DNA of 64,000 bases from Strigamia acuminata. Lineage: Eukaryota; Arthropoda; Chilopoda; Geophilomorpha; Linotaeniidae. Where the stretch lies: positions 37,607,211 to 37,671,210 of the forward strand of contig OX442314.1 of assembly GCA_949358305.1 (NCBI GenBank), written 5' to 3'. Below the pieces are notes generated by a model, which was not told the DNA's origin, did no database searches, and was given only the letters and a program-made list of their open reading frames with translations. Within the stretch, counting starts at the first letter, position 1. Each line of letters begins with the position of its first letter. Shown here one piece after another: positions 53,398 to 63,542 of this stretch. The position numbers and the translations under genes were made by a program.

Positions 53398-55745
53398 TTA
53401 TTACCGGTCCATAGAGGATAGAATTGGTTAATTTCTACCGGCTCAATGTAATCGGTAAAAGGCGTATCCATTGCAGATAACGGCGCTCTTGAAAGAGCGT
53501 CGGCTACCTGGTTCAAAGCGCCTTTTCTGAACACAATCTTGAATGCTCCGCACTGAATTTTCACTGCCCAGCGTCCAAATCGGCCGGATGGTTCGGGCGT
53601 TCTCATTAGCCAGCCTAACGCTTGCGCATCCGATTCCAACGTGAACGTTGTGTATTCCAAGTATGGGCGGAAGCGATCAACTGCCCACACCACTGCCAAA
53701 CATTCCAGTTCGGGAGTGGAATAACGTTCTTCAGCCCCTCGTAAAACTCGGCTCGCATAAGCAACGGGTTTTGGGACCATCATCTTTTTCTGTGTTTTTT
53801 CGTTAAACACTTCGACATCCTGGCAGAGGACTGCACCGAGCCCTGTATGGGACGCGTCAGTCATTACTACCATAGGTTTTGACATATCGGGCATATGTAA
53901 AACTTGGTTTTTATCGCACAAAATCTCTTTGATTTTTGCAAATGCCTCTTTCTGTTCCTTGCCCCACACAAAAGCAGCATTTTTATGCATGATTGAGGTG
54001 AGTGGTCTAGCGATATCCGCATGATTAGGAATAAACTTCCTAAAGAAATTGGACAGACCATGAAACCTCTGTATATCCTTTGAACAGGTGGGTTCGGGGA
54101 ATTCCTTGACTGACTTGATTTTGTCGGGGTCAGCATTCAAACCTTCCGGTGTGATATAATGACCCAAGAACTTTAGTGAAGTTCTTCCAAATTTTGATTT
54201 GGCTTTGTTGATTGTTAAATTAGCTTTGTGGAGCTTTTCTAACACGTCCTTTATGTGGTCCAAGTGTTCTTTCCAGGAGTGGGAGAAGATGATCAGATCA
54301 TCTAAATAGACGAGGACATGCTTATGCAGCGAGTCACCCATCACTCGGCTCATCAAGTTCTGGAAAGAACAAGGAGCATTGCAAAGACCAAAGGGCATCC
54401 TTTTAAATTGATAGTTTCCCTTTGGTGTGTAGAAGGCAGTTTTACAACGATCCTCCTCTTGCATCTCCATTTGATGATATCCCTGTGTTAGATCTAATGA
54501 TGTGAAATACTTGGCCTTATTCGTACTGTGGATCAACAGGTCGATACTAGGCATTTGTATTGTGTCGAGTTCCGTAATTGCATTAAGCCAACGATAATCG
54601 ATGCAGAGTCGATATTTGCCATTGGGCTTAGCTACAATCACGGGATGGCTGATGTACGGGCCAGTTGCAGGCTCGATTAAACCATCGGCCTCCAACTCCT
54701 CGACTAATTCCGTCATTATGGCCTTCTTGGCCGGGTTGTACATTCTGTAAGGTTGGACTCGCCATTTAGCATCTTTTTTCAAAGTGATTTTATGCTTGGC
54801 AAGGTTGGTGCAACCTACCTTGTCCCTAAAAACGTCTTTTATTGCTAAAATGACAGCTTTTAGTTGGTCCTTACGTTCGTCCGTACTATCACAGTCTGCG
54901 ACAAGCTTTTCAGCCCAATCAGCAGGCGTGTGAGTCTCGGCGCCATTAGCATCGAGTGTACGGATACGTGCCAATTCACAGTCAGACTCTCTAGTTTCAT
55001 AGGGAGCCGACCATCCAGGCATGGAATCGCATGTGAATGATCCTCTTTTCGCTCTTAAGTCGATTCCGGCGCGTCGCATGAAATTGTGGCCAATGATAAG
55101 GTCACACACTCCATGTTTCAGGATAATAAAGTTGATTGGCGTATATTTTAGTCCGCCTGCCCACTTGACACAAAGTGTAATTTGTCCAAGCGGCACGTGA
55201 CTAATTCCTACTGCACAAACTCGCATTCCCCGAGGACATTCTTGGATATAATCGGGTTCTGCATTAGTTTGAGATAGAAGTTGGATTCCAATGAAGCACT
55301 GGGTTGCACCAGAGTCCATTAATGCATTGAATTTCAGACCTCCAATCTGAACTCTCATCCGAGGATCGTCAGAATGTCGGGCGGTCAGAGTTTTCACGAA
55401 TGCCGTAACTCCGCGTTGGTCTAAACGTCGGAGGTTACTGAATTTCTTCACATTCCACTTTCCACCGTGGTTGAAGATGCTGAGTCCCTCCAATTGTTTC
55501 GTCATTGCGTCGAATCCTTCCATCACGCCGCCAGTGTTACTGTTGGCGTGCTCTGCTGTGGGAATTAAATCAAGGTTCAAGTCGTCCCACTTGAATAGTT
55601 CCTTATTTAAATTGGTCGCCAGTTCAACTGGCGGGGTTTTCAGATATTCTCCAGATAATTCGAATAAATCATCTGAAAACTCCGAGAAATCAAAAGGATC
55701 TGTTTTAATGGGGGCTGGAATGGTTGGTTCAACCCCCTCTAGCAG
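53370..55745 (-). CDS. pol: Gypsy element C pol lacking integrase
   Basis: About 791 residues from the -1 frameshift at 55745. Protease ALMDSGATQCFIG; RT with CIDYRWLNAI, RMPFGLCNAPCSFQ and YLDD (tyrosine codon at 54308-54306); RNase H with VMTDASHTGLGAVL, PELECLAVVWAV and NQVADALSR. The protein stops about 30 residues after the RNase H end, and the next ORF begins at once. No HHCC finger or DDE core is present anywhere between RNase H and the 3' LTR. A normal Gypsy pol continues for about 500 residues. Otherwise there are no stops or frameshifts and the LTRs look identical, so the loss did not stop recent mobility. Integrase was presumably supplied in trans. Confidence 0.9.
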   Translation of the reverse strand: MLEGVEPTIPAPIKTDPFDFSEFSDDLFELSGEYLKTPPVELATNLNKELFKWDDLNLDLIPTAEHANSNTGGVMEGFDAMTKQLEGLSIFNHGGKWNVKKFSNLRRLDQRGVTAFVKTLTARHSDDPRMRVQIGGLKFNALMDSGATQCFIGIQLLSQTNAEPDYIQECPRGMRVCAVGISHVPLGQITLCVKWAGGLKYTPINFIILKHGVCDLIIGHNFMRRAGIDLRAKRGSFTCDSMPGWSAPYETRESDCELARIRTLDANGAETHTPADWAEKLVADCDSTDERKDQLKAVILAIKDVFRDKVGCTNLAKHKITLKKDAKWRVQPYRMYNPAKKAIMTELVEELEADGLIEPATGPYISHPVIVAKPNGKYRLCIDYRWLNAITELDTIQMPSIDLLIHSTNKAKYFTSLDLTQGYHQMEMQEEDRCKTAFYTPKGNYQFKRMPFGLCNAPCSFQNLMSRVMGDSLHKHVLVYLDDLIIFSHSWKEHLDHIKDVLEKLHKANLTINKAKSKFGRTSLKFLGHYITPEGLNADPDKIKSVKEFPEPTCSKDIQRFHGLSNFFRKFIPNHADIARPLTSIMHKNAAFVWGKEQKEAFAKIKEILCDKNQVLHMPDMSKPMVVMTDASHTGLGAVLCQDVEVFNEKTQKKMMVPKPVAYASRVLRGAEERYSTPELECLAVVWAVDRFRPYLEYTTFTLESDAQALGWLMRTPEPSGRFGRWAVKIQCGAFKIVFRKGALNQVADALSRAPLSAMDTPFTDYIEPVEINQFYPLWTGNKKSSRNQPR

Positions 55746-55751
55746 TTTTTT
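55710..55751 (-). promoter_or_regulatory. -1 ribosomal frameshift signal, element C gag/pol
   Basis: Minus strand: slippery A AAA AAC at 55751-55745, in the gag frame two codons before its stop. A 7-nt spacer follows, then an 8-bp stem: 55737-55730 (GGGGGTTG) with 55717-55710 (CAGCCCCC), one G-U pair. The pol frame is open only from 55754, so the fusion must occur here. Confidence 0.85.
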
Positions 55752-58030
55752 GACTCATCTGCTTTTTCTATCGAGCTTGTAGGAGCTTTCAAGAATTTTG
55801 TAAGTAGATCGGTAACTGAGCTGTGAAGAGACTTTTGAAGAGACGACTGCAATGTTGATTGTAAATCGCCTAGTTTCTTGTCCAGAAGTTCGGTCGTAAC
55901 CCAGTTAGGTCTAGGCCGTTTTACATCATCGGGAGTAGCTTGTGAGCTCGCCGGACGTTTATTTGCGGAATCTGCTTTATTTTTATTCAGCCATTTCGGG
56001 CATTCCCGTTTGAAGTGCCCTGTTTCATGACAGTAAAAACACTTCCCGGACTTGGTCTCCATGTGGTTAATATAGATGGTCTCCATCGATTCTTCGTCTC
56101 CACTTTCAACTTCAATGTCACTTTCCACTTGGGTATTTTGTTCATAACCGACAGTGGAACTCTTGAGTGATGGTTTAGATGCGAATTTGTTATCTTTTGC
56201 CTTTGTCGAGGCATTGGATGCTGGGAATTCGCTGTTGTCAAACTCGAGACGCGCAGAATGTTGCTTTTTGTTTTCAAACATACAGCGATGTTTTCCCACG
56301 AAATAAATGATTTCTTCGACTGTACTTTCACCGTACAGGTCCTTGTTCATTAATAACATAAAGCTTTCATCAGTTACATTATCGAACAGGTGGTCTATGC
56401 CTTCTCTGCTTCCGGGTGCGATTTTCCCTTGCGCTTTGGAAAAACGCAACAGAAAATCATATAAGCTTTCGTCAGCTCTCTGGATTACGTTTTTTAGTCG
56501 TCTTGCTCGCGTAAGCGGGACGAGATCGAAACGTCTTAGAAAAGCGTCCTCGAAAATTTCCCAACTTGTGAAACGTCGTTTCTCTTGCCTGAACCATGTT
56601 TGCGCATGGCCCAGCAAATAACCTGGAATGATTTCATGTACCATGTTGTCTAATGTTATTTCTCGTAACATTGAAACTGATTTCACAACTTCCAAAAATC
56701 TTGACACGTCTTCCTGCTTTCCTTCAAAAGCTGGGATTTCTATTCCTTTACAGATGAATTTCCTATTTGATTGCGGTTGCGATTGGGTATTTCGCACATT
56801 TCCCGACAATCTCTGAACTAGTAAGTTCATATCGTCTTGCGACAGGGTGGGGGCAGTGCTACTCGCGCTGTTTCCCCTCCGTGGCGGTGGAGAATATGAA
56901 CGTTGAAAATAACTGGGAGGAAGCAAGTTGGGATTATCGGTGTGATGTCCCCCTTGCCCTCCTTGTCCCCCTTGTCCCCCTGGCTGGGGTGGACGGGGCT
57001 CATTTCTTCGGCTCCCCCTTGCAGGAGGTGGCGAATATGAGCGTTGAAACTCATCTGGTCGTGGTGGCGAGGAATGACGGAATCTCCCCTGGCTGGGGGA
57101 GTTATAACCGTGATTCGTCCGATAATCTTCGTAATTTGGCCGAAATTCCTCATACCCTATTTGAGCACGGGGAATAATTGGCGATGGCGACTTCTCCCGA
57201 CGTAAGGCAGGTAAGTTCGGCCTTCTTCGCGGTGACTCGAAATGTGTATGAGGTTGAATTGGATTTGGGTCCAAATCTCGTACTTCGTCGCGAACTCGTT
57301 GTTGGAAGCGTTCGATCGGATCGGCCGGAAATTTTCTAGTCGGAAATTCCTGCTGCGCCCCGTAATCAACAGGGGTCTTCAACGTTGAGGCTTGATCCCT
57401 AATTTCTTGTTGGAAGCGTCGTATGGCTTCGGAGGGATGCTTAGGTGGATAAGCAACTCTCCTCGGCGGAATTTCCTGTTCCAACACTAGCGGGAGTGCA
57501 GGAATAGGCTGTTGGTTACGCCGTTCAGGGACGATGGCCTGCGACTCGCTCGCGACTTTGTCCACTACAGATGGTCGTTGTACGTTGTCCGTACGTTCAA
57601 CCAGTAACAGTTCATCTGACTTTGGAGTCGATGCCCGTGGTTCTGTCGTTTGTTCCTTACTTGGAGAAGTAGGGTTAGCGACTCGTGATGGAGGCGGAGC
57701 GGGTGGCGGGTCACGCGACTTCTCGTAAGTTGCCGGCGGCCCTCCGTTGATACCTCCGCGGTTCAGTTCCAACTCGTCCGCTGATCGGCCGGAACGGTCG
57801 GACGAACCTCCCGGCTGTTGATTGCGAGCCATATACTGTTTGGCTTCGGTCAGCGAACCGAAGAAACGTACATCTAAATTGAAGTGGCGACAATACGCCC
57901 GCAAATCCTCGTCGGCGTCGTACTGCGTGCTTTCTTCCGTTATAGGAGTAAGCTGGTTCCGCGATTGATTCTCGTCCTCCTGATCTCTCGTTTGATTCAG
58001 GGTGTCGAATAAATTACGATGATGTGTCAT
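55739..58030 (-). CDS. gag: Gypsy element C gag
   Basis: 763 residues from the ATG at 58030-58028 (MTHHRNLFDTLNQTRDQ). An upstream extension to 58219 is open but lies in the leader and is hydrophobic without a domain, so I reject it. The first 400 residues are Pro/Arg/Ser-rich and disordered (SYSPPPARGSRR-type repeats, a GGQGGQGGQGG run). A capsid-like domain follows (GYLLGHAQTWFRQEKRRF, then WEIFEDAFLRRF and ADESLYDFLLRF). Next is one CCHC knuckle (CFYCHETGHFKREC) and a basic, then helical, C-terminus. The long disordered N-terminus is unusual for Gypsy gag. Intact. Confidence 0.87.
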   Translation of the reverse strand: MTHHRNLFDTLNQTRDQEDENQSRNQLTPITEESTQYDADEDLRAYCRHFNLDVRFFGSLTEAKQYMARNQQPGGSSDRSGRSADELELNRGGINGGPPATYEKSRDPPPAPPPSRVANPTSPSKEQTTEPRASTPKSDELLLVERTDNVQRPSVVDKVASESQAIVPERRNQQPIPALPLVLEQEIPPRRVAYPPKHPSEAIRRFQQEIRDQASTLKTPVDYGAQQEFPTRKFPADPIERFQQRVRDEVRDLDPNPIQPHTHFESPRRRPNLPALRREKSPSPIIPRAQIGYEEFRPNYEDYRTNHGYNSPSQGRFRHSSPPRPDEFQRSYSPPPARGSRRNEPRPPQPGGQGGQGGQGGHHTDNPNLLPPSYFQRSYSPPPRRGNSASSTAPTLSQDDMNLLVQRLSGNVRNTQSQPQSNRKFICKGIEIPAFEGKQEDVSRFLEVVKSVSMLREITLDNMVHEIIPGYLLGHAQTWFRQEKRRFTSWEIFEDAFLRRFDLVPLTRARRLKNVIQRADESLYDFLLRFSKAQGKIAPGSREGIDHLFDNVTDESFMLLMNKDLYGESTVEEIIYFVGKHRCMFENKKQHSARLEFDNSEFPASNASTKAKDNKFASKPSLKSSTVGYEQNTQVESDIEVESGDEESMETIYINHMETKSGKCFYCHETGHFKRECPKWLNKNKADSANKRPASSQATPDDVKRPRPNWVTTELLDKKLGDLQSTLQSSLQKSLHSSVTDLLTKFLKAPTSSIEKADESKNC

Positions 58031-59480
58031 GATATTTTTGTTCAAAAATATGAAAACACAAAGTGAAAAGTTGAAAAATTGGCGATAGATTCGGTGTGAG
58101 ATTACGTACCGTTTAGTACGTAACCGACAAAATCGAACAACAACAAAAATTGGCGATAGGTTCGGTGTTAAAACGTGTACTGTGGGGTACACGAAAAACA
58201 ACAAGAAAATAACGCCCAAAAAATAGATTGGAGTACTAAGGATTTTAATACAACACTAGCGCGGAGAAACAGTCACGCCTAAAGTAAAACTAGAGAAAGA
58301 ATAGTACAACTGATTCTTTAAACTTGGTGTGGGCAAACACACTTAAACTACAAAAATGAAATACACTTTTTATACTAAACTAGCGCTTAGGAAGGTGCGC
58401 TTTAAACTACAATGTTTTAACAAAATTACACTTAACTTTACGGCTTTTTCGGATGCAAAATGGTCCAAACGAACAAGGTGGTCACGGTCCAAAATGGTGG
58501 TCAAGAGACGTCCAGTCAGTGTGGATGCAAGAAGGCAAGTGGTCTTCACACTTCCCAAAAAATGAATTTTGGGGGGTTAATCCGTTCAGTGGGATTGGGC
58601 GAATGAAAAAATGACACATTTGACGTGTGTCACTCATTCATCACCCAACAGTGCATTTCCTTTTCTGGATATGCCACCCACTGAGTTTTGGTCCAAATTC
58701 TTTTTCGAGAATTTGAACTTTGCCATTCTTGTCAGCAAGATTAACCTGTTTTTTAAGACAAGTCAAAATCGCCCATTCTCCACAGCTGCTTGACAATCTC
58801 CAGTCTCTTGGTAAAGAGAAAATTGTTTTTATTTCTTTTTCGGGAATTAATCACAAAATACTACCATTAGTCACATTTTTGGTGAGAAAATATGACCTCT
58901 TCAGACTACCATCCAAGTGTCGTTAACTTTTCGTACAAAAAGTTAAAGTTCAAGCATTTTGATTAGAAATAACTTAAACAATGGACAGCATCGTAAATTC
59001 TTCTAGTTGTAGAAACTTCTGTTTGTTTGTCGAGAATCAAAACTTTTTATTCAAAAGAAATGATCCAACAAACGTCTGGCACATTTATTTATATTTTTCG
59101 CGAAATAATAAATAACGTACGGTAGTCTACTTGTTACACATTCTTGTGAGAAAAATGCAACTAGACTCGGGAGACAGTGTTCAAATAATATTTCGATTAA
59201 AATATTAACAACACTGTGAAATTTGTAATTATATTTTTCTTTTTCGAGAGAAAATACAACAAACAAATCAAAAATCGTAACTTTCTCGTTAAAGAAAATC
59301 ACAACACGAACAAAACGGTTATAAATTTCTTTTTTAAGAAAATTTACAACACGGACATTTAGTCATAATTTTCTGGTTAGAAAAAATACAACTCAGCCAT
59401 AATTTTCTTGGTAAAGAAAAATTACAACAAAAATGTCAAAATTCAAAATTTTACCTAAGTTCACTTTTAGCTTGCAACCT
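58031..59480 (-). other. Leader of element C
   Basis: About 1.45 kb, no ORF. The gag end has two repeats of an AATTGGCGATAG(A/G)TTCGGTGT unit (about 58078 and 58147). The LTR end has many short palindromes of the TTTTCTTGGTAAAGAAAA type. Confidence 0.55.
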
Positions 59481-59498
59481 ATCTCGGTAGAACCTCCA
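59481..59498 (-). other. Primer binding site of element C (tRNA-Gln)
   Basis: Minus strand TGGAGGTTCTACCGAGAT, one mismatch to the complement of the eukaryotic tRNA-Gln 3' end, two bases inside the 5' LTR. Same as element E. Confidence 0.8.
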
Positions 59499-59500
59499 CG

Positions 59501-61210
59501 TGTGACGATGACCTTTCGATGACGCTATCCGCTCAAAATGTGTATTTTGGCATAACAAGCAAGTCTATCAATTCTAGTAGTTGAGAGATAAGTTAACAAA
59601 CCTAAAGTGTGAACTGGGTAAAATAATGACACATGCGGTTATCAAGACATAACATGATTTATTGATATATAAATATAATCACCGTGAAGTGATTATATTA
59701 ATCAATTCGCATAAACTACAGTTATACATTAACTATGCCGACAATTGGCCGTATAAATGGGTAGATAAACTATACATACAGTCGCCTAAACGGCGCTATG
59801 ATAATATCAAGTCGGCTTCGTCGGGTCAGTAAGATGTCGTCTAAATCGGTCGATTATTGGATCCTAGTTGTACATCGGGGTCTGGTTCAAATCTGTAATG
59901 AAAAGGTTAGTATCCGAGGACATCCGGTTGACGGTATCTGCATCGCCACAAACTTGGGGCGGTTATTGGTTTAAATGGCTTGTGAGAGCCACTTACCAAT
60001 TAACCTCTTATAAATGTTTTAAGACATTCATAATTGGTGTGATACGTCAAACTGGTTCTTCATACGAGAGTAAACTGTTGCGAGTTTACAATCATAACTT
60101 CTGGTTCCGTGTAATGGATGTATTTATTAGAGTATTACTTTTCAGTAAATACTCGTAATAATTCTGCTTACATAAAGTTGGCAATTTAGCTACACATCTA
60201 CTGGCAAGTAAATGCTAATGTAGCTAGTCTTCAGTTTTGTACAGTTCTGGAAGAAGTATCCATGTTTATGCACAATGTTAAGTGTGACATAAACCAGTTG
60301 GGGATTTAATCTAACTAAACTTTTCCGAGTTTAGTTATTTCAACCCTAATGTTACATTTTCGACACGCTGTTCGGCAGCCGTGGTTTACTGTAACTGGCA
60401 GGCCTTGTGGAACACTTGTTGAATTATATCCGGCCCGACGGGATTCTTACTACTCATCGCCGCGACCTGATCTCCTCACGGCCACACAGCCGTCATCGGG
60501 CACCCGGACATGGAGGCATCATATCACCCATCTCCACGTCAAGTGTACGCCGTATGTAGGTTGTCATAGGCCCGCAGTATAAGGGGCATTGACTGCGCAA
60601 TCAACAGACAAGCAAGTGTCTGCGCAATCAACATGACAACCGGAGTAGTAGAATGGGCTCAAGAAAACATATAGTCAAATATCTGGTCAAGAGCGAGCTA
60701 CTTCCTGTTGCGAGGAAGTATATACTCGGGGAAAACAATAGCTTGGCCATTGCTCCAATGAGAGCAATGGTCCTGCAAATCCCCCCAATCACTGGTCCAG
60801 GTGATGGGATACTCAGGACACATTTTCAGTCCAGGTGGTCAGCTAGACAGACCATAGCTCTCTGCTAGGTCGGGACAGGAACTGGATAGCGAGGAACACT
60901 TTTGGATTAAGTCTTTCAACTTGATCCGCGGGGGTCCACGCTTGGAGCAGGTGCGAGGGGGAGATTTAATCCCCTAGGCCTAGTTTTGGGGTAACTTTGC
61001 AGAGTTACCACAAAACAACCTAATATCTATATTTATTGCCATAAACATAAGATAACGTTGATTTTCTGCCTTAAAATCACATAAAAGTTGTATTTTATGT
61101 GGTTTTACGTCAAGTGACAAATTCTATTCGAATTTGCCGCTTTTGGTCGTCAGCGCCATCTATTGGCGTAATTTGTCGCTATATCGATGAGCGACTGCAT
61201 GATCGTCATA
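59501..61210 (-). repeat. 5' LTR of Gypsy element C (1710 bp)
   Basis: Direct repeat of 49621-51330, with primer site on its inner side and target duplication ACAG at 61211-61214 on its outer side. Confidence 0.93.
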
Positions 61211-61294
61211 ACAGTTACATATTAAGTTTGACAAAAATAAACAAGTGTTGAATAAAAAACCGCTTCAAATAAAACCTCCAAATTGCTGGCAACA
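61211..61294 (-). repeat. 5' LTR of BEL element D, outer 80 bp
   Basis: After the ACAG duplication, 61215-61294 equals the last 80 bp of the other D LTR (to 42751). 710 + 80 gives the same 790 bp, proving that C is nested in D. Confidence 0.93.
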
Positions 61295-61309
61295 CCATTA
61301 CATAACAAA

Positions 61310-63515
61310 ATGAAAGAGTTGGAAGGTTTGCGTATTCGTCGTAGTCTTATTCGCCGTTTGGTGCAGCAAGAAATGCAAACTGCAATATCTGACAACGATA
61401 GTTTGAAGTTTATCGACAATATTTTCAACAAGAAAAACAGTCGTACATTTCGAACAGTTTGGTTGGTTGGTCTGATTGTTTGTTTTACCGTCTGTTGTTA
61501 TCAAACAATTGAAAGAATTCAATACTACTTTCAAGGCAATTCTAAAGTTGAGGTCGAGTATGTTCCAATTGCAGAAAAGGAACCATTTGAATTTCTTGTA
61601 GGTGGTATAGACACCCAATTGATGACTGAGTATTGGAAGCAGTTAAAAGAAAAAACTGACGATATTGCTGCGGAAGGACTTGCTTGTGCCCGTCCTGTAC
61701 AAGGATTGATCCGTGAGAAACTGGAAATAAAAAATTATACAGAATTGTGGTCACGATCCAACATTCAAAGCAATTTTCAACAAATTAGAGTTAAACAGGT
61801 ATGGTATTTAAGAGTGGTACAATTTTCATCCAAGCAGTTCAACAATTGCGTGAAAGTGATGAATGACTTTAAAAAAAATTAAATTGCATCATATCATACT
61901 GAATGACTCCAGTACATTTATTTTAGGGCAAGACTATACTGCATGAAACTTCAATTGCAAATGGAATGTATAAAAAGGAAGACACAACAATTACATTCAA
62001 ATATAAAAATGGCGTAATTGGAAATATGCTGATCATCATACCTGGTTAAAATAGAAGTTAAAATGTTTTATTTTACTTTCTAATTAAAAATTTATCAATT
62101 TTCATCTAGATGTAAAATTAACCCAAAAAATGATAATACAAGTACTGTTTAAAAAAAACGGAACATGCGAGCAGCCATGGAGTGCTGTATGAATATAATT
62201 TCACGTCATATTGAATTAATTATAAATCTGTATTTTGAATTTAAAAACCTTTCATTAACTTTTCAGATGGCAATCAATGATGGTCTCATGCCATTTCAAT
62301 ACACTCAACTATCGCAGATGGGAATAGAGCTTCAAATTCAATTTATTTTTCGAAAAGTAAGTGAAGTTTAGTAAGTTTAGTTTTGGTTTAATTTAGGTTT
62401 ATTTCTTTCCTGGCAGTATCGATTTTTGTCTACGAAATATCCGTTTTGCGAGCCGGACCAGAAAAAACAAATCCAATGTTATGATGAATGTGTGGCAAAA
62501 CAAACTCAATTAGATCATCCAGAATGCAGGTAAAAATCTATTACATCATTTAAACCATTGAACATTATAAACTAATAGGTTTTTAAATTAGATTGCCATA
62601 CATGACAGACAAAAATCTGCCAGATTGTAGTTTTGAACTGAACAAATCAATTGTGGCTAAGGTGTATGAAAACTCTTACAGTCATGAAATAGCTACATTG
62701 GCATCATCAGACTGTGGCTGCTTGAGACCTTGTCAATACAATGTTTATCTCCTCATATTACAAACCGATGATCGTTAAGCTAAACTAAAACCATGTTCAT
62801 GCATAATAAACAAAATCATTCCTCTCCCTTAGGTTTTCTGGATATTCAAAATGACAAAGGACTTTTAGGCTTTTATGTTTCTGTTCGAGAGGAGACATTT
62901 GTGCAAATGACGGAAGTCTACATTTACTCAATTCCTGACTTGTTGGTAGATTTTGGCGGCAATTTGGGATTCTCATTGGGATTTTCACTTCTTTCTATAA
63001 TTGAGATTGCACATCTCTTTTTACTACTTTTGTATAAGTATATCAGACCTATCCATCTTGAATCCAGCATCAAAAAAAAAATTACCAATGAACTACAATT
63101 GGCAGTTCAGAAAAAAAAGACATTTGCAGATTCACAGACGAAGCTATTGTTGCTGCGAGAAAAACCTGTCCTGCCTCGCCTGTTTTATTTAATTCTTATT
63201 TCTATTTGTGTGTTACTAGCATTCTACGTGAGCAAGGAAAGAATATCATTTTATTTAAGCGAACCTACAAGATTTGTAGTAATCATTCAAGAAAATAACA
63301 CATTATATTTGCCTAATGTAATTGCATGTATGGATGGACCCAAGATGATTTACTACAGGAGAAAATATGCCAAAGAAATAGGGACGAATGAATGCAAGAT
63401 CCATTTTATCAATTTAATGAATATGACTATTAAAAAGAAAAAACCATCAATAGAGGATGTGTGGAAACTACAAACCCTTATAATGGATAAATATACAATA
63501 GATGCGTTTAAGAAG
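61310..63515 (+). CDS. DEG/ENaC array copy 2, exons 1-7 (gene continues past window)
   Basis: Starts at ATG 61310-61312, 16 bp after the BEL LTR edge. Exons: 61310-61798, 61927-62044, 62110-62186, 62267-62356, 62417-62529, 62592-62773, 62833-63515, all GT-AG. They total 584 codons in an unbroken frame; exons 2-7 have the same lengths as copy 1. Domain 1: helix 1 (RTVWLVGLIVCFTVCCYQTI), Cys-rich ectodomain (NGTCEQPW, CYDECV, CGCLRPC), pore helix LGFSLGFS. Exon 7 then runs through a basic linker (SIKKKITNELQLAVQKKK) into a second helix 1 (LFYLILISICVLLAFYV) and ectodomain start (YLPNVIACMDG). The exon 7 donor is AAG|GTAGGT; reading past it stops at 63542. Later exons should lie to the right. 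Cation channel subunit by family; the insertion has probably removed its native promoter. Confidence 0.85.
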
Positions 63516-63542
63516 GTAGGTTTTAGGTCAAATATGTACTAG

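Noticed and set aside
58031-58219. Hydrophobic N-terminal extension of element C gag (signal-peptide-like)
   Set aside because: Falls in the untranslated leader; the ATG at 58030 gives a normal gag.
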